Shown: one piece after another, positions 24,867 through 36,265 of the stretch
How the letters are laid out: each line of letters starts with the position of its first letter
How positions within the stretch are numbered: position 1 is the stretch's first letter
Origin: Haliclystus octoradiatus
Lineage: Eukaryota; Cnidaria; Staurozoa; Stauromedusae; Haliclystidae
Length of the DNA stretch: 64,000 nt
Direction of reading: 5' to 3'
Assembly: GCA_916610825.1 (NCBI GenBank)
Contig: OU744452.1
Coordinates: 18,067,103-18,131,102, forward strand
The notes under the pieces: generated by a model
What the model was told of the DNA's origin: nothing
Databases searched by the model: none
What the model saw: only the letters and a program-made list of their open reading frames with translations
Translations under genes and position numbers: made by a program

Positions 24867-25889
24867 TCAATATCCTAAAATATTTGCCATTGGAAAATCA
24901 CCTCTTGCAATGAAACGTTCTGGTTTGATTTCAAGACGTCCTTCGTGTGTTGCGATAACAACATGACCAAAACTTGAATACATTTTATCAAAACTTGACA
25001 ATGTTAAAGCAATACCTTTTTCGCATGCTTTGGCAATTTCATCTGTCATTGGTTCTGCCATCCAAGCATTTTCAGGATCAACACTTTCATCTTTTCCACT
25101 AAACTGTGCAGTGACAGTATGTCCTGCCTCTAACATGACATGGGTATCACCAAAGTACTCCAACCTTGGAAGATCATTATCAGCTTTTACCATCCCACCG
25201 TATATATTTGTAAATAAACCAACAAGACCTGCTTCAACTAATTCAGCTGCAAGCATTCTCAACCTCGTATCTTCATGATAACCAATCGTTTCAGCTAATG
25301 CATAAATTGTTCTTCTTCCGGCTGCTGCTTCGGGACACCAAACATGTCGCATAGCACCTTGAAGTGAACCAAAATCTTCCAATTTTGTACCCAATGCTTC
25401 GAAATCATGAAGATAAAAATTGTAATGAAAATCATCTTCAGCTACATAGGCGTTGACTTGTTTCTCCAAATCTGTCAGCTCGTTTTCTGGTTTGTCTAAT
25501 TTTAAAACATTACTTACAAAATCTGCAAACCCGCATGAAAATCCGCACATGTATGGTACAAAACTCATTCTTACACGTGGTGCGTATTTGTTGTCTGATA
25601 ATATTGTAAAAAACGGATTGGTTTTGATCATTACATCCTTCATTTTATTCATATATGCCATAGCATCATTAAAATTTGCAATTTTACCATCAGGTTTAAC
25701 TTCATGTAATGATGAGGTTGGTTTTGTGAATGTATAGCCATTAGCGTTCGTATTTTGTTGACTTGCTGCACTCTGTACACATCGTGCTAATCTTGCTAAT
25801 TGAGTTGAAGTTGATCTTCCAACTAGTTTTGATGAAAATGATGATATCATATTTCTACGTGAAGAACGAATTGTAGCAATCATAGACAT
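24867..25889 (-). CDS. Putative mitochondrial heme-oxygenase-fold protein, copy 2 (intronless)
   Basis: 340 residues in one exon, nearly identical at DNA and protein level to copy 1 (11764-12747), including about 110 bp of 3' flank. It has the full N-terminus MSMIATIRSSRRNMISSFSS, a strongly basic, Ser-rich, acid-free leader expected to target mitochondria. Mature-protein motifs are as in copy 1 (EDDFH...HD; THVMLEAGH). It differs at T29, A294, L295 and I327 (copy-2 numbering). A heme-oxygenase-like helical fold with a metal or heme site is inferred; the substrate is unknown. The absence of introns is striking next to intron-rich neighbours and fits retroposition or gene transfer followed by tandem duplication. 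The TATA-like box is at 26015-26022. Confidence 0.8.
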   Translation of the reverse strand: MSMIATIRSSRRNMISSFSSKLVGRSTSTQLARLARCVQSAASQQNTNANGYTFTKPTSSLHEVKPDGKIANFNDAMAYMNKMKDVMIKTNPFFTILSDNKYAPRVRMSFVPYMCGFSCGFADFVSNVLKLDKPENELTDLEKQVNAYVAEDDFHYNFYLHDFEALGTKLEDFGSLQGAMRHVWCPEAAAGRRTIYALAETIGYHEDTRLRMLAAELVEAGLVGLFTNIYGGMVKADNDLPRLEYFGDTHVMLEAGHTVTAQFSGKDESVDPENAWMAEPMTDEIAKACEKGIALTLSSFDKMYSSFGHVVIATHEGRLEIKPERFIARGDFPMANILGY

Positions 25890-26014
25890 GATTTCAATGT
25901 ATATTTTTTGAAGGTATTTTCAAAAAGCAATTTAACAACCATGAAAAAGAAGGCCCAGGAATGATCAATCTTTGATGATGTCCGCTAGGAATAGCTTGCC
26001 AGAGATCACACCCT

Positions 26015-26022
26015 AATTTATA
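26015..26022 (-). promoter_or_regulatory. TATA box of heme-oxygenase-like gene 2 (P3), at a MITE junction
   Basis: The minus strand reads TATAAATT about 130 bp upstream of the start. It is part of a 9-bp target duplication (AATTTATAC) caused by the adjacent MITE, so a second copy lies at 26254-26262. Confidence 0.5.
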
Positions 26023-26023
26023 C

Positions 26024-26253
26024 CCGGGGGGGATAACTCGAGAAATTTCAGGGACGGGTGGGGTGCCAATAAGTTGAATTCAGAATTTGCCCCCCCCCCC
26101 CAAAAAAAAAAATTATTCAGGCCAAAATGTATACCCCAAATATTTTTATATCGAAGCATATTCAAAATTTGATTACAATTTCGTGGGTTTATATCAACAT
26201 TTTTTGCTCATTGAAAAATATGGCAACCCTCTGAAGTTACCCCCCTCCTCCGG
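26024..26253. mobile_element. Mutator-like MITE (copy C) inserted in promoter P3
   Basis: 230 bp with ends CCGGGGGGATAACTCG and, inverted, CCGGAGGAGGGGGGTAACTT, flanked by a perfect 9-bp duplication AATTTATAC (26015-26023 and 26254-26262). Nine-base duplications are typical of Mutator-like elements. Copy P1 at 12884 shows the uninterrupted promoter. Confidence 0.75.
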
Positions 26254-26262
26254 AATTTATAC

Positions 26263-27235
26263 CATGTATTCATCTATATGTTCTATTATACTGCATAAGA
26301 TTCATATCAATAGGCCCCGCAATAGGCTCCCTTTGAGTCTTTTGTGGAATTGTTTTATGTGGCCATTCAACTTCTGCCTTATTATGTGTAAGTCATTTGC
26401 GTGAATTAGTAATCTACATAGCTTGTCCTTGAGATTGTCTATATGTTTTGTCTTGCCTTTGTTCTGTAATTCCTATTATCATTCCATTACAACAAATATC
26501 ACATTGGGTATTAGTAATAATTATATTGCCTTTCGGCTGTGTCTCTAACGGCTATTTATAAGCTAATTATCAATTCATGTCATCGCGTGATTGTAGTTTT
26601 GTGTACATATCATTGTACAATACGAATGTCTCTTAGTGAGCGGCTGGCAATTACCTATTTGCCCGTAGTAATATAACGCTGCCTATGTGGGCTTTCTAGT
26701 CACTATTATTCTGCTTGTTCTCTTTTGCATTATTATTCGACGGCATGGTGCAAGTTTTCTTTGTGTTGCTTTTGCTCTGTTTACTTTTGTTTTCAATTTT
26801 GTTTTTCTTTTGATTTTTTTTGAGAGACAGACAGTACAGACAATGAAATTCAATATCTCAAATGTTGTAAAAGTGCTGGCTAGGGTAGCCAAATGAAGCC
26901 AGCATTTTCACAACATCGATCTTGTGTAAAAGCTGGCAAAATGTTGGCTTCATCAGGCCTGGGATTTTATTCTGGCAAATGAAGGAGGTCACTTGTATCT
27001 TTTTTATATTTACGCTACTTCCATTTGTATGTGTGTATGTATGTAAGGCGGGGATTCACGATGCTGTTTTAGATGCAATATACTTGAAACACATACCAAT
27101 AGATTCGTCATTAACTAGAGAGAGACTTGGCCTGCTTTATTTTTTAAATAAATACATCTAAGTTAAGAAATACCAATGAAAACTGTAACCTTTTTCAACA
27201 ACAATCATGTCTCAGACTGAAGCGCTAATTAAGTA
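26263..27235. other. Intergenic, no gene recognised
   Basis: The first roughly 80 bp continue the duplicated promoter flank (CAATAGGCTCCCT shared with P1). A hairpin lies near 26868-26915 (GCTGGCT/AGCCAGC with flanking TGTAAAA/TTTTCACA). Overlapping short frames on both strands at 26683-26896 look like chance. Confidence 0.4.
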
Positions 27236-27412
27236 TAGTCAAACCTGTTATAACGGTCACCTCTATACAGCGGCCACCTGTGTATAGTGGTCACTCTTAA
27301 AATGTCTAAAATAGTATTTTCTATTGAATCAAACCTGTATATAAAGGCAACCTGTCTATAGTGGTCAATTTATCTACCTCACGTAGCTGGCCGTTATATA
27401 CAGGTTTCACTG
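27236..27412 (+). mobile_element. pogo/Tc1-like MITE (family P)
   Basis: TA-flanked, 177 bp, CAGTCAAACCTGTTATAACG-type start (first base changed to T) and TATACAGGTTTCACTG end. Same family as 3617-3793. Confidence 0.85.
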
Positions 27413-28374
27413 TAGTTCGCACTTGAATGGATTTCTAATGTCTCGCAAATACAAAACCACACGATCCTTTGTTTTGTGATTGAAAGATAATTTGTGTATT
27501 CTCAGAATGAACTTCAAACGTAAGTAAACAAACAAAACATATATTTATTATGAAAATGAAAAAAATAAGATGTGCTATCATCAGATCTTTATTTGGAAAT
27601 TATATAACAAGAAATTATTATCGGTAAAAGATTTGGAATAGTATTAAATTATTAAATTTGTATCTATACCCGCGTTATGGAAATTAAATTACAATGTTAA
27701 AAGATATTTTCTGATAAGAATTTAATTCAGACAACCCCCGAAAATGTTGTACCTTAAAACTTTATGACACTCGGATTAGTAATGTTTCCTGGATATTTTT
27801 TGGAGGGCTATGGCTACAACTTCCACGTGCTTTAGGAGCAACTAGCGAGTACTTTATTCAGTAAATAAAATCCTGTGCATTCTACTTTTCACTTTAAAAC
27901 TTTCTGCTTCTTTCAACAGCAAACAATGAAATGGAATATTTTCTCAAGGCTTCGAATTAGATTGTCTAGGCTACATAGATTTCTTCATAAATTTATTTTG
28001 AACAGTCAAGCCAGACGATTCATATCTCAATATAAGCGTGCATTTGTATGCAACTCGAAACCTAGTTCTATAAAAATTCATCTTAACTCGTTCAGTCAAT
28101 GGTTGAGTGTCTAAACGGTACACCTTCAAAATTGAAAGTAACACTATCCCAAGCAATAATCAATAAAGTTGATGCTAAAATATTGAATGTATGTTGATGC
28201 CATTCAAATTTTAATAACCTATATGTATTATTCTTTTACTGGTAATTTAATCGCAATTAGTTAATTTAATTAATTAGCTATAATTAATGGGGGGTTTCAT
28301 TGTAAAGTTTGTATTAATCAATTTGAAAGAGTCAGTCAGATGAAATGACAGTAATGCAGGAGAAAGTAAGTAAT
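27413..28374. other. Intergenic, no gene recognised
   Basis: One short Arg-rich frame (27927-28114) has no recognisable domain and is not called a gene. The rest is AT-rich sequence with no repeat family seen. Confidence 0.35.
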
Positions 28375-28735
28375 GTTATAGACGGTGTCGCCCTACCGAA
28401 GGCACCCGTACCACTCCTCTATTTCTAGATGAGTGGCTTTTTTCGCTAAGAGCAATGATTTTAAATGCTCTTTGTTGATCTCAGCCGCGACACTGCAGAT
28501 CAATTTTATCAGATTCATTGCAGATAGGTCTCGATTGTCAATGCGCAACGATGCGCCGCAGCTACTCACAATGCAATTCCCTCTAGACCATTCCATCCGC
28601 CATCCTCAGATGGTACTCATTTGATATTTCAGATATTGTCAAGGCTGAGCTAACCTTCGGAGGATTTGAACCACAGTCGATCATATATGATCCGATCTGA
28701 AGTTAGGTTGCTCTGCCATCTGAGGTAATACAAGA
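28375..28735 (-). repeat. tRNA-derived SINE (family 1, copy 1)
   Basis: About 360 bp. On the minus strand it starts with a tRNA-like head (CTCAGATGGCAGAGCAACC A-box region; GTGGTTCAAATCC B box) followed by a body ending GGTAGGGCGACACCGTC. It shares its whole length with 33406-33777, 40873-41230 and 60852-61226. Confidence 0.85.
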
Positions 28736-29489
28736 GAAAGAGACACACCTTGCTTATGTGTCTTCTGAGTGATGCTAATTGGCTCGCAGCAAAAAATTAT
28801 CTTCTTTATAAAGCATTCCAATGAAAAAGTCATTGGCAACATTAAATTATTTGATTATTTTGACTGGACCCTGTTTGGCTTGCATCATCAACCATTTTCA
28901 AGTTATAAATATAAAAACGCAGCCAAAACTGAACAAGCAATCTGACTCAATATTAAGGGCAAATCTCTTTTAATAGTTATTCATAATTTTTTATTCTCAC
29001 CGTCATTGTATCTAAATAGCAAAATGTATAATTTTATCTTTCAAATTGAAAATGGCTGATGATACAACCTGTTAAAATGTTGATCTTCGCGCAGTACAAA
29101 AATCATCAGACAGAGTGTTGTTAGTACTCATAGTAGAATCAGCAAAATTGGAATGTAAAAGATTATATGAAAAGTATAGTATTATGTGTTCAAAGCTACG
29201 TGTATGTAAATCTAATTAGCTAACAATTGTCTATAATAATAATAATGATATATTGTTTTCTATAACAAATGGCTATTGGTGATTGTAATTAATGTTCATC
29301 TATATGAGTATAATAAATATACTATTTCCTACACAACCTGAAACGTTGTTTAAATAAAAATAAAACAAATCTTTTACTGTTGTCTATATGAATGTTTTAT
29401 TGAAATTAAATGCTAGGTTATAAATAATATATCACTTTGTTTTGATTAATTGTAAAGTTTGTGCAATATTAAACAAATAGTTCCCACTT

Positions 29490-31880
29490 TCCATGAATTT
29501 AGAACATAACCAGAGCCCGATTTGAGACTGTTGGTATGCTTTTTAAGAGCATTTGTTGATCTTACAAACTCTGACCACTACCTGATCTTACAAACAGTGA
29601 CCATTATACCTTGCGTTTCCCCAACTCTGACACTGAAAAAGATTCAATGCGATTAAAATTGTGGACTATTGTCGACATAGAAAAGCTATACCGTCACCCT
29701 CACCGAGAAATAAATTGAAAATGAAGACATTGATGCCGCTCTTCAACATTTGAACAGCTCTTGTCTCCTGCTCTTTGCGTTATGAAAATTAGCAAAAAAC
29801 ACAAAAGATGGTTTGATAAAGAATTTCACATTATAGAAAATCCTACCTTCTTTCTCTGTTTGATCTAGTATTGAAGCACCTTGAAAATCAGATAGCTCGA
29901 ACCCAATGCACGGTTAGATAAGACAATACACAAACCTAATCAAATTAAAACGAAAAAACTATAATGAGCATATTTTGCTGAAACAGCTTGAGGCATCATA
30001 GAGAAAAGAACAATTCTTGGCAAGTTTCAGCAATATAAACAAAGGAATATGGAAAACCACTTCAAATCACTGCTGGATCCCTACAACAAAGAGCCATCAT
30101 TCCCCGACTATGGTGAACAAGACTTATCAACTGATACTTGGTTCAATGCACCATTCACTGAAGATGAAGTTTTGGGGGTCATACGGTTGCATGCAGTACC
30201 CGGGATGCAACAGCTAAATACAAAGCATCAGGTATAGATAGAATCACCAATCAACGCATTACGATATCAGTAGAACAGCTTTTGCCAATTTTGACCAAGT
30301 TGTATATAATTAATGTCTCAGACTGGGGAGAGTACCATATAGATGGAAAATGAGCATAATAAAGATACTATACAAAGGTAAGGGAAGCATAGAGAAGGCG
30401 AACAACTACCGAGGAATTGCCTTGTTGTGCTACCCTTTCAAAGTTTTCATATCTGTTATCAACAGAAGAATAAATGAAAATATTTCAGATAGTATTCCGC
30501 CTACACAGTTTGACTTTCAAAAAGGAAATAATCAACTAATGCCTCTCCATGAAAGTTAATCGAAGACGACCAAAATCGCTTTCAAGAAAAACTAGGTACA
30601 ATGTCATATATATTTGTTGATTTGAAAAAGGCATTCGATAGCGTAAATAGAACTTAAATCTTATTGAAAAACTTGGAATAAATGGCTCACTTCAAATTAT
30701 TCAAAACCTTCTATTGTATAATCATATCCAAATTGATGATGGAATAAATTTATGAAAAGAAATTAAACTGCACCGTAGTGTAGCCCAAGGAGATAGTCTT
30801 TCTCTACTCTTTTTATTATATTCGTTGCTGACCTAGCTGGGATTACTTTCTTCTATACCAAACCTTTCACATCTTTTCTATGCTGACGACCTTCTAATCT
30901 ATCTATTCAACAGACCCTAGTATTGCACAATCAGGTCTAGAAAAGCCTGACATGCGGTGCATATAGAATGTCTTATAAGTTAACCTAGAGAAAACCAAAC
31001 CTATGAAATTCCGCCGTGGTGGACGACTAAATTCAACAGACATACTTCATTTCAGAAACAAACCTTTGGACTTAGCAATATATTATATTTATCTTGGTGT
31101 TACATTACAACAAACCCTAACCTTTGCGGAGCACATCAAAAAAGTAAAACACAGATCATCAATGTGTATAGTAGCACTACAACATCTTCCTCGAATGTCT
31201 TTTAAAGTTGCACTAGAAACATTTCATATGAAAATAACCTCTATGTTCTCATACGCTTTCAATGTAATCTCTCCATATCTGCGTTCAAGCCATCTTACTG
31301 AAATTAACAAAATTCTTGCAAAATTTATTGAAAAATCCCTAGAAGTCTCATCCTACACCTCAAATACTTTGATTTACTTCCTGACACAAGAACCATCACT
31401 TACAAGAACATTAACATCCGTGTACAACTTTGACCATGATGCAATTATGTCAATCGAAAACACGATCTCCAAGAAAACGCGTTTATTAATCGCTCAGGGA
31501 TACTTGGATGCTCCAATGATGAATCTCCCATGATAGAAACAAAGCAGAGCAACCAAACAAGTATATATTTACGCGTACTTTGGCTCATGGTTTTCACCAT
31601 TACATACGCGCAAACAGAACATATCATCAGCCAAATGAACAATGTTTATGTAAGGAAACCTAACTGACCATAACATCTTTCATATCTTAACATGTCCTTC
31701 TATTTCATCATATTTTTCATTTCTTAAATCGTTTGAAGCAATTAAATGTAGCTAAATAAATAAACTCATATCACGTATGTATTTTAGTAAAATTATATGT
31801 AACTCAACTCTGTGTAAATATATCAATTTTTATGTATGATAGTACTCATCTACCCTGAATTGAATGAAATATATCAATGA
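29490..31880 (+). pseudogene. Decayed LINE (second lineage)
   Basis: Broken reverse transcriptase in several frames: FTEDEVLGVIRLHAVPG, KILYKGKGSIEKANNYRGIA (30350-30559), VDLKKAFDSVN near 30620, and the C-terminal part 31003-31533 (KFRRGGRLNSTD, YIYLGVTLQQTLTFAEHI). Many stops. It is a relative of the young copy at 20950-21932. The 3' end is near 31870 (TGAATTGAATGAAATATATC). Confidence 0.8.
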
Positions 31881-33001
31881 ACTACAAATCCTGATCAACT
31901 ATGTAATTTCTCCTATATTTATGATATCACCAGGAGAAAGCTAAGATGAAAGTTGCTTGGCACGATGAATTTCAATTTCAAAGCTGCGGTCAGCCATTTA
32001 GCTTCATAGGCGTTAACCAATCAGATTGCAAGAATTATTCGGTGGCAAAATTTGCTATTCTTCTGTTCTAATATAGATTCTTGTATTGTAAGGCATTTTA
32101 ATAAAAATTATAATAACTAGCTCAGACAACTATACGAGGGTGTTTGGCAGATCCCATATGCGAAAATCTTTATTTCTGTTACTTGAGACCCAATCTAGAG
32201 AATACTGCTACAAAAATTTAGATCTGTTCATCAATCGGAACTAAAAAGTGGAGTTTTATCCCGAAACAAATGAAATCTCTCAACTGAACACAATCCAACC
32301 TTGCAGTTTTGGATTTGGTTTTGAAATAGGATAAAGAAGATGCACTATAATGGACAAAATCGTAAATTAAAATATTCCGAATATTTCTATCTTTTATTTT
32401 ATAGTGCAAAATTCTCGATTCTTCATATTTTCAAAATTGGCTCTATAATCCATTTCTTTTGCTAGCAATAACGTCTGTTTAACACCTCCACGAATATTAT
32501 TGTGCTTTGCTTTCATATTCTCAAACGAATTATCATTAGCATTACCTCTCACTGATACCACTGCCATTGACCTTGACCAATGCTTCGAAACGCGATATAA
32601 TACATCAGCAAGAACTTGTCAACATCCCACCGACCTTGGACAGAATCACACACATAATTGTTCAAAGGCACAAAATTGTTTTGCCTCGCTCAATTCCATA
32701 TCAGGAATATCGACAATGTTCATTTTCAACGCTTGCTGGACAATCATGAAATTCGTGGTCAACCTGACGGTATTTTGTATTTAAATAGTTTATTTTGTAT
32801 TTTATTACTTCTGTTAGTATTATAATGTGTATTCGTAATCCGTATCTGTACTGTCTTGAACATTGCATTCCGTCATAATGTGTGTTAAATTTAGCATGCA
32901 TGTTAACAGAGCCATAGAACAATAGATTAATTATTATGCAAATTAGAAATTAACTATATTTAACATGTAAAACTGTTTATCGATCTCTTTTACAAATTGC
33001 T
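31881..33001. other. Intergenic, no gene recognised
   Basis: AT-rich. Two overlapping short frames at 32500-32784 have no recognisable domain. No repeat family identified. Confidence 0.35.
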
Positions 33002-33029
33002 CGAAAATGATATAGGATTATATCGAAAC
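33002..33029 (+). repeat. Hammerhead-like hairpin motif (diverged)
   Basis: GATAT/ATATC stem followed directly by GAAAC and then TGTTGCAAAT, the same downstream sequence as at 36165. The CTGAAGA half is changed to cgaaaa. Confidence 0.4.
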
Positions 33030-33405
33030 TGTTGCAAATAACTGCGTTTTTACATTATCGCTGATCAATCTACATGATAAATTCTAACCAAAGTATTACT
33101 TATCCTGATTATGTTATCAAAATATCACCTAAACTAGTAGATCTAACGCTAGATAATGTATTCTATTCAAACACCGTTAGCCTGTGTGCATTACATCAGA
33201 ACTCCATTTCATACAGCGACTGAAATACAGTCTCTCGATATCATGAAGCAGAAAACGGGATGGAGGCTCTTGCCTGAATGTCTCCTATTTTTACATTATG
33301 GTGATTCCAAATGCAATACACGTATCGTAGAAATAAATTTAAAATCTAATCAAACAATCCACCACGCCTCGAGTCTAGCAAGCATCGATTTTCCCTTCCA
33401 ACAGT

Positions 33406-33777
33406 TAGGAAGGGAATTAGTGCAACCGAACTTCAGATCGGATCACATATGATCGGCTATGGTTCGAATACCCCTCAGGTCAACTCAGCCTTGACCTCAA
33501 CTCAGACTCAACTTCATCTAAAACATCAAATGAGTACCATCTGAGTATGGCGGATGGAATGGTCCAGAGGGAACTGCATTGTGAGTAACTGCAGTGCATT
33601 GACAATGGAAACCTATTTGCTATGAAATCTGTTGAAATTGATCTGCAGTGTCGCGGCTGAGATCAGTAAAGATCGTTTTAAATCATTGCTCTTAGCGAAA
33701 TGAGCCACCCGTCTATAAATAGAGGAGTGGTACTTGTGCCTTCGGTAGGGCGACACCGTCTACATAACTTTACTTAC
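33406..33777 (+). repeat. tRNA-derived SINE (family 1, copy 2)
   Basis: 372 bp between 10-bp target duplications TTCCAACAGT (33396-33405 and 33778-33787). Head AATTAGTGCAACCGAACTTC with B box GGTTCGAATACC; body ends GGTAGGGCGACACCGTC. The A box has lost several bases, so this copy is likely dead. Confidence 0.85.
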
Positions 33778-33985
33778 TTCCAACAGTGGAATCTATTAGA
33801 AAAGTATATTATAGAGTCAAAACATCTGAATCATGTTTTGAATTGGTTGTTTTTCTATATCCGGCTACTAGACAGAATATTCTGTATTAATAATCATTTG
33901 AAAAAACCTTGTATCATGATTGGTGGATTTGTACCCCGTGTTTAGCAATTATGTCAAGACAACCCACGAAATTCCATGGCACCCC

Positions 33986-34055
33986 CTAAAAGAGTGCAGG
34001 TATAGGTCTATACCCGCACGTGTGCGGTTATAGACCTATACCTGCACGCTTTTAG
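33986..34055. repeat. 70-bp near-perfect palindrome
   Basis: CTAAAAGAGTGCAGGTATAG... and its inverse ...CTATACCTGCACGCTTTTAG meet at a central CACGTG with no loop. Only about two mismatches in 34-35-base arms. It can extrude a cruciform. No second copy is seen in the window. Confidence 0.85.
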
Positions 34056-35636
34056 CCAAACAACTAGAACACATGTTTTGAAAATGGCTACTAGCTGCGA
34101 CAGATTGAATATTTTTTCATAAAATCAACTTAAATGTATAATTGAAATTGAAAATTCAATTGAGAAATTAAAAAAAAGTACCAACTTGCGATTTGCTATA
34201 TTCAGATGTAACTTTTACTATATATTTCTAATATTGCAATAATATTGAATTCTTCGTGTTACATTTTGAAATGATATTCGTAAGAATTTCATTCAAATTG
34301 CATTTAATGAAAAATCAATGACCCATTAAATTAGCCAAAACAAATCATTGTTGTAGTGAAATTGATGAGAGATAATTGATGCTCCAGACAAAGGTTATGT
34401 TACATGATTATTAAAATGATTACATCACTCTTTGTCCCTTATTAACCAATAAATTTTCTTTGATAACATCCTCCAAGTATTTATCTTACACACCAAAAAT
34501 GTTAAGAATACAAATGGAATGTGCAATAATGCATAGTTTAGAAAGCTAGTTCGCAAGGCTTGCAGCAAAAAGTAGATTTTCTAATTTCGACGTATTTGAC
34601 TAGTTTTCAATGTTAAGTTCAAGTTAAGTTCAGGACCCTTTTGGTCATAAGGCAAAATAAATTTTGAATGAGATTGGAACAATCTTAATTAACTCAACAT
34701 GGGATAACGTGCAAGGTCATTATTTATTCAAAGAGTAGACATTGCCATACAGAGTGGAAATACCACAAGCATAATGAAAACTATGAACAACGGGCAGTCA
34801 GCCAAATTAACTTTTTTATTTTGATCAACACAGGGATAATGTTTTGTAAATTTATAGACAGTGTATTATATTATAGTTAGCTGCATAGTACGGATAAATT
34901 CATATTTTATAGTTATTTTAAAAAGTTAATGTCGCAAATGTAAAATATTTATTTATGCTGAATAATATTAAGTATAAGACACAGAAAAGACAGCGTTGTA
35001 TTCGCTAGGTGTACTTGAACTGAACTGGGAAGAGAATATATTATCGATATTATTAACTTGTTTACGAGACTACAGTTATTGCTTAGGTCTGCATACAAGT
35101 GACAACAAAATACTAAATTCCAATTCGTTTGATTAAATACTCAAAATGCTATATTTTCTAAAAAAAATTCCAATTCGTGTATACATTAATTACAATTCTA
35201 AATTCATAGTTACAAAATATTTTAAAATCCAATTTATATTTATGATAATTATATTTCATTGGACATACAGAATATATAATATAGATATATAATTTTTATC
35301 ATGAGATTGTATATAATCCTATACATATTACATATTTCAAATAATAACAATGGCTTTTATATAATTTATTCAAGTATTCAATATTAAATAATTATCATAT
35401 ACGACGTGATAATGGCGTTACCATAACAACACTTTATGCAAAATTATTTCACTTCAAGTATATGCAATCTGTTCAAAACCACATATTTTGTACAGAAGCT
35501 CATTATATGAGCAATTTTCTTACATGTTAATATAATCCTTAGTTAGTATAAATATTTAATTTCTTTTGTATAAAGGTTTATTGACGTATACTTCATGATT
35601 GTATTAGCGATAAAAAGCGCACAGCAATTTGCAACG
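34056..35636. other. Intergenic, very AT-rich, no gene recognised
   Basis: No exon, repeat family or long open frame recognised. Confidence 0.4.
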
Positions 35637-35665
35637 GTTTCGATTGGATCTTAAATCATCTTCAG
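35637..35665 (-). repeat. Hammerhead-like hairpin motif
   Basis: The minus strand reads CTGAAGAT, stem GATT/AATC with loop TAAGATCC, then GAAAC. With the inverted copy at 36165-36191 it brackets about 500 bp, like the inverted terminal repeats of Penelope-like elements. Confidence 0.5.
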
Positions 35666-35814
35666 ACTTCAACTTCAGGCAAGGAGGTTCATTAAATCAT
35701 TTTAGAAAGAGTTACCTAAGTTTACATTAATATTTCTATTAAAATTTTATCTATAAGTCTATTGAATTTATTATATCTATATTATATATAATTATTAATT
35801 TAATATTAAAAGTA

Positions 35815-35960
35815 CTTATGAAGTTTTTGCAGTTATAATAGTGATCGAGGTCATGAATGTGCAGACCTATTTTGTAATGAAACAAACGCAAAAAAGCACG
35901 CTAAAATCAGACTCAAATGTTTGCTGAATGTCTGATTTTAGCATTTATTCATTACTATTT
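35815..35960. repeat. Dispersed repeat, copy 1 (partner at 37965-38115)
   Basis: Both copies contain AACAAACGCAAAAA or AATAAACGCAAAAA, a self-complementary CAGA...TCTGATTTT hairpin and TTTGCATTTATT-like ends. They are diverged but clearly related. Class unknown. Confidence 0.5.
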
Positions 35961-36164
35961 ATTAATGAAAATATTTTAACTCTTTCTTTCTACCTTTTTT
36001 ATTTTTTTTATTTTAATTTGTAGCCTTTCTTGTATAAACTTTATTTATACATATTTTCCATATTTCTTCAAATTTCATAAAAAGCTAGAATATTTAAAAT
36101 ACACGACGTGATAAAATAATTTGTTAAAAATTAGATATGCAATATAGTCTCCTGAAGGGTTTTT

Positions 36165-36191
36165 GACGATGATTTAAGATTAAATCGAAAC
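36165..36191 (+). repeat. Hammerhead-like hairpin motif (inverted partner of 35637)
   Basis: GATGATTTAAGATTAAATC then GAAACTGTTGC: stem GATT/AATC, same loop start TAAGAT. The first core half is diverged. Confidence 0.45.
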
Positions 36192-36265
36192 TGTTGCAAA
36201 TATTATTGTATGTTTTTTTGCGCCATTTGCAATCATGAAACATATATTTAATTTGTTCTTTATAA

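Noticed and set aside
27927-28114. Arg-rich small protein
   Set aside because: No recognisable domain, no splice or codon signal supporting it; length is compatible with chance.
28375-28735. Short frames in SINE copies (here, 33700, 40767, 60914) as small proteins
   Set aside because: The same frames recur because the SINE recurs; stops differ between copies.
32500-32784. Cys-containing secreted-like peptide
   Set aside because: Two overlapping frames of similar length and no family pattern; no signal-peptide-like start that convinces.
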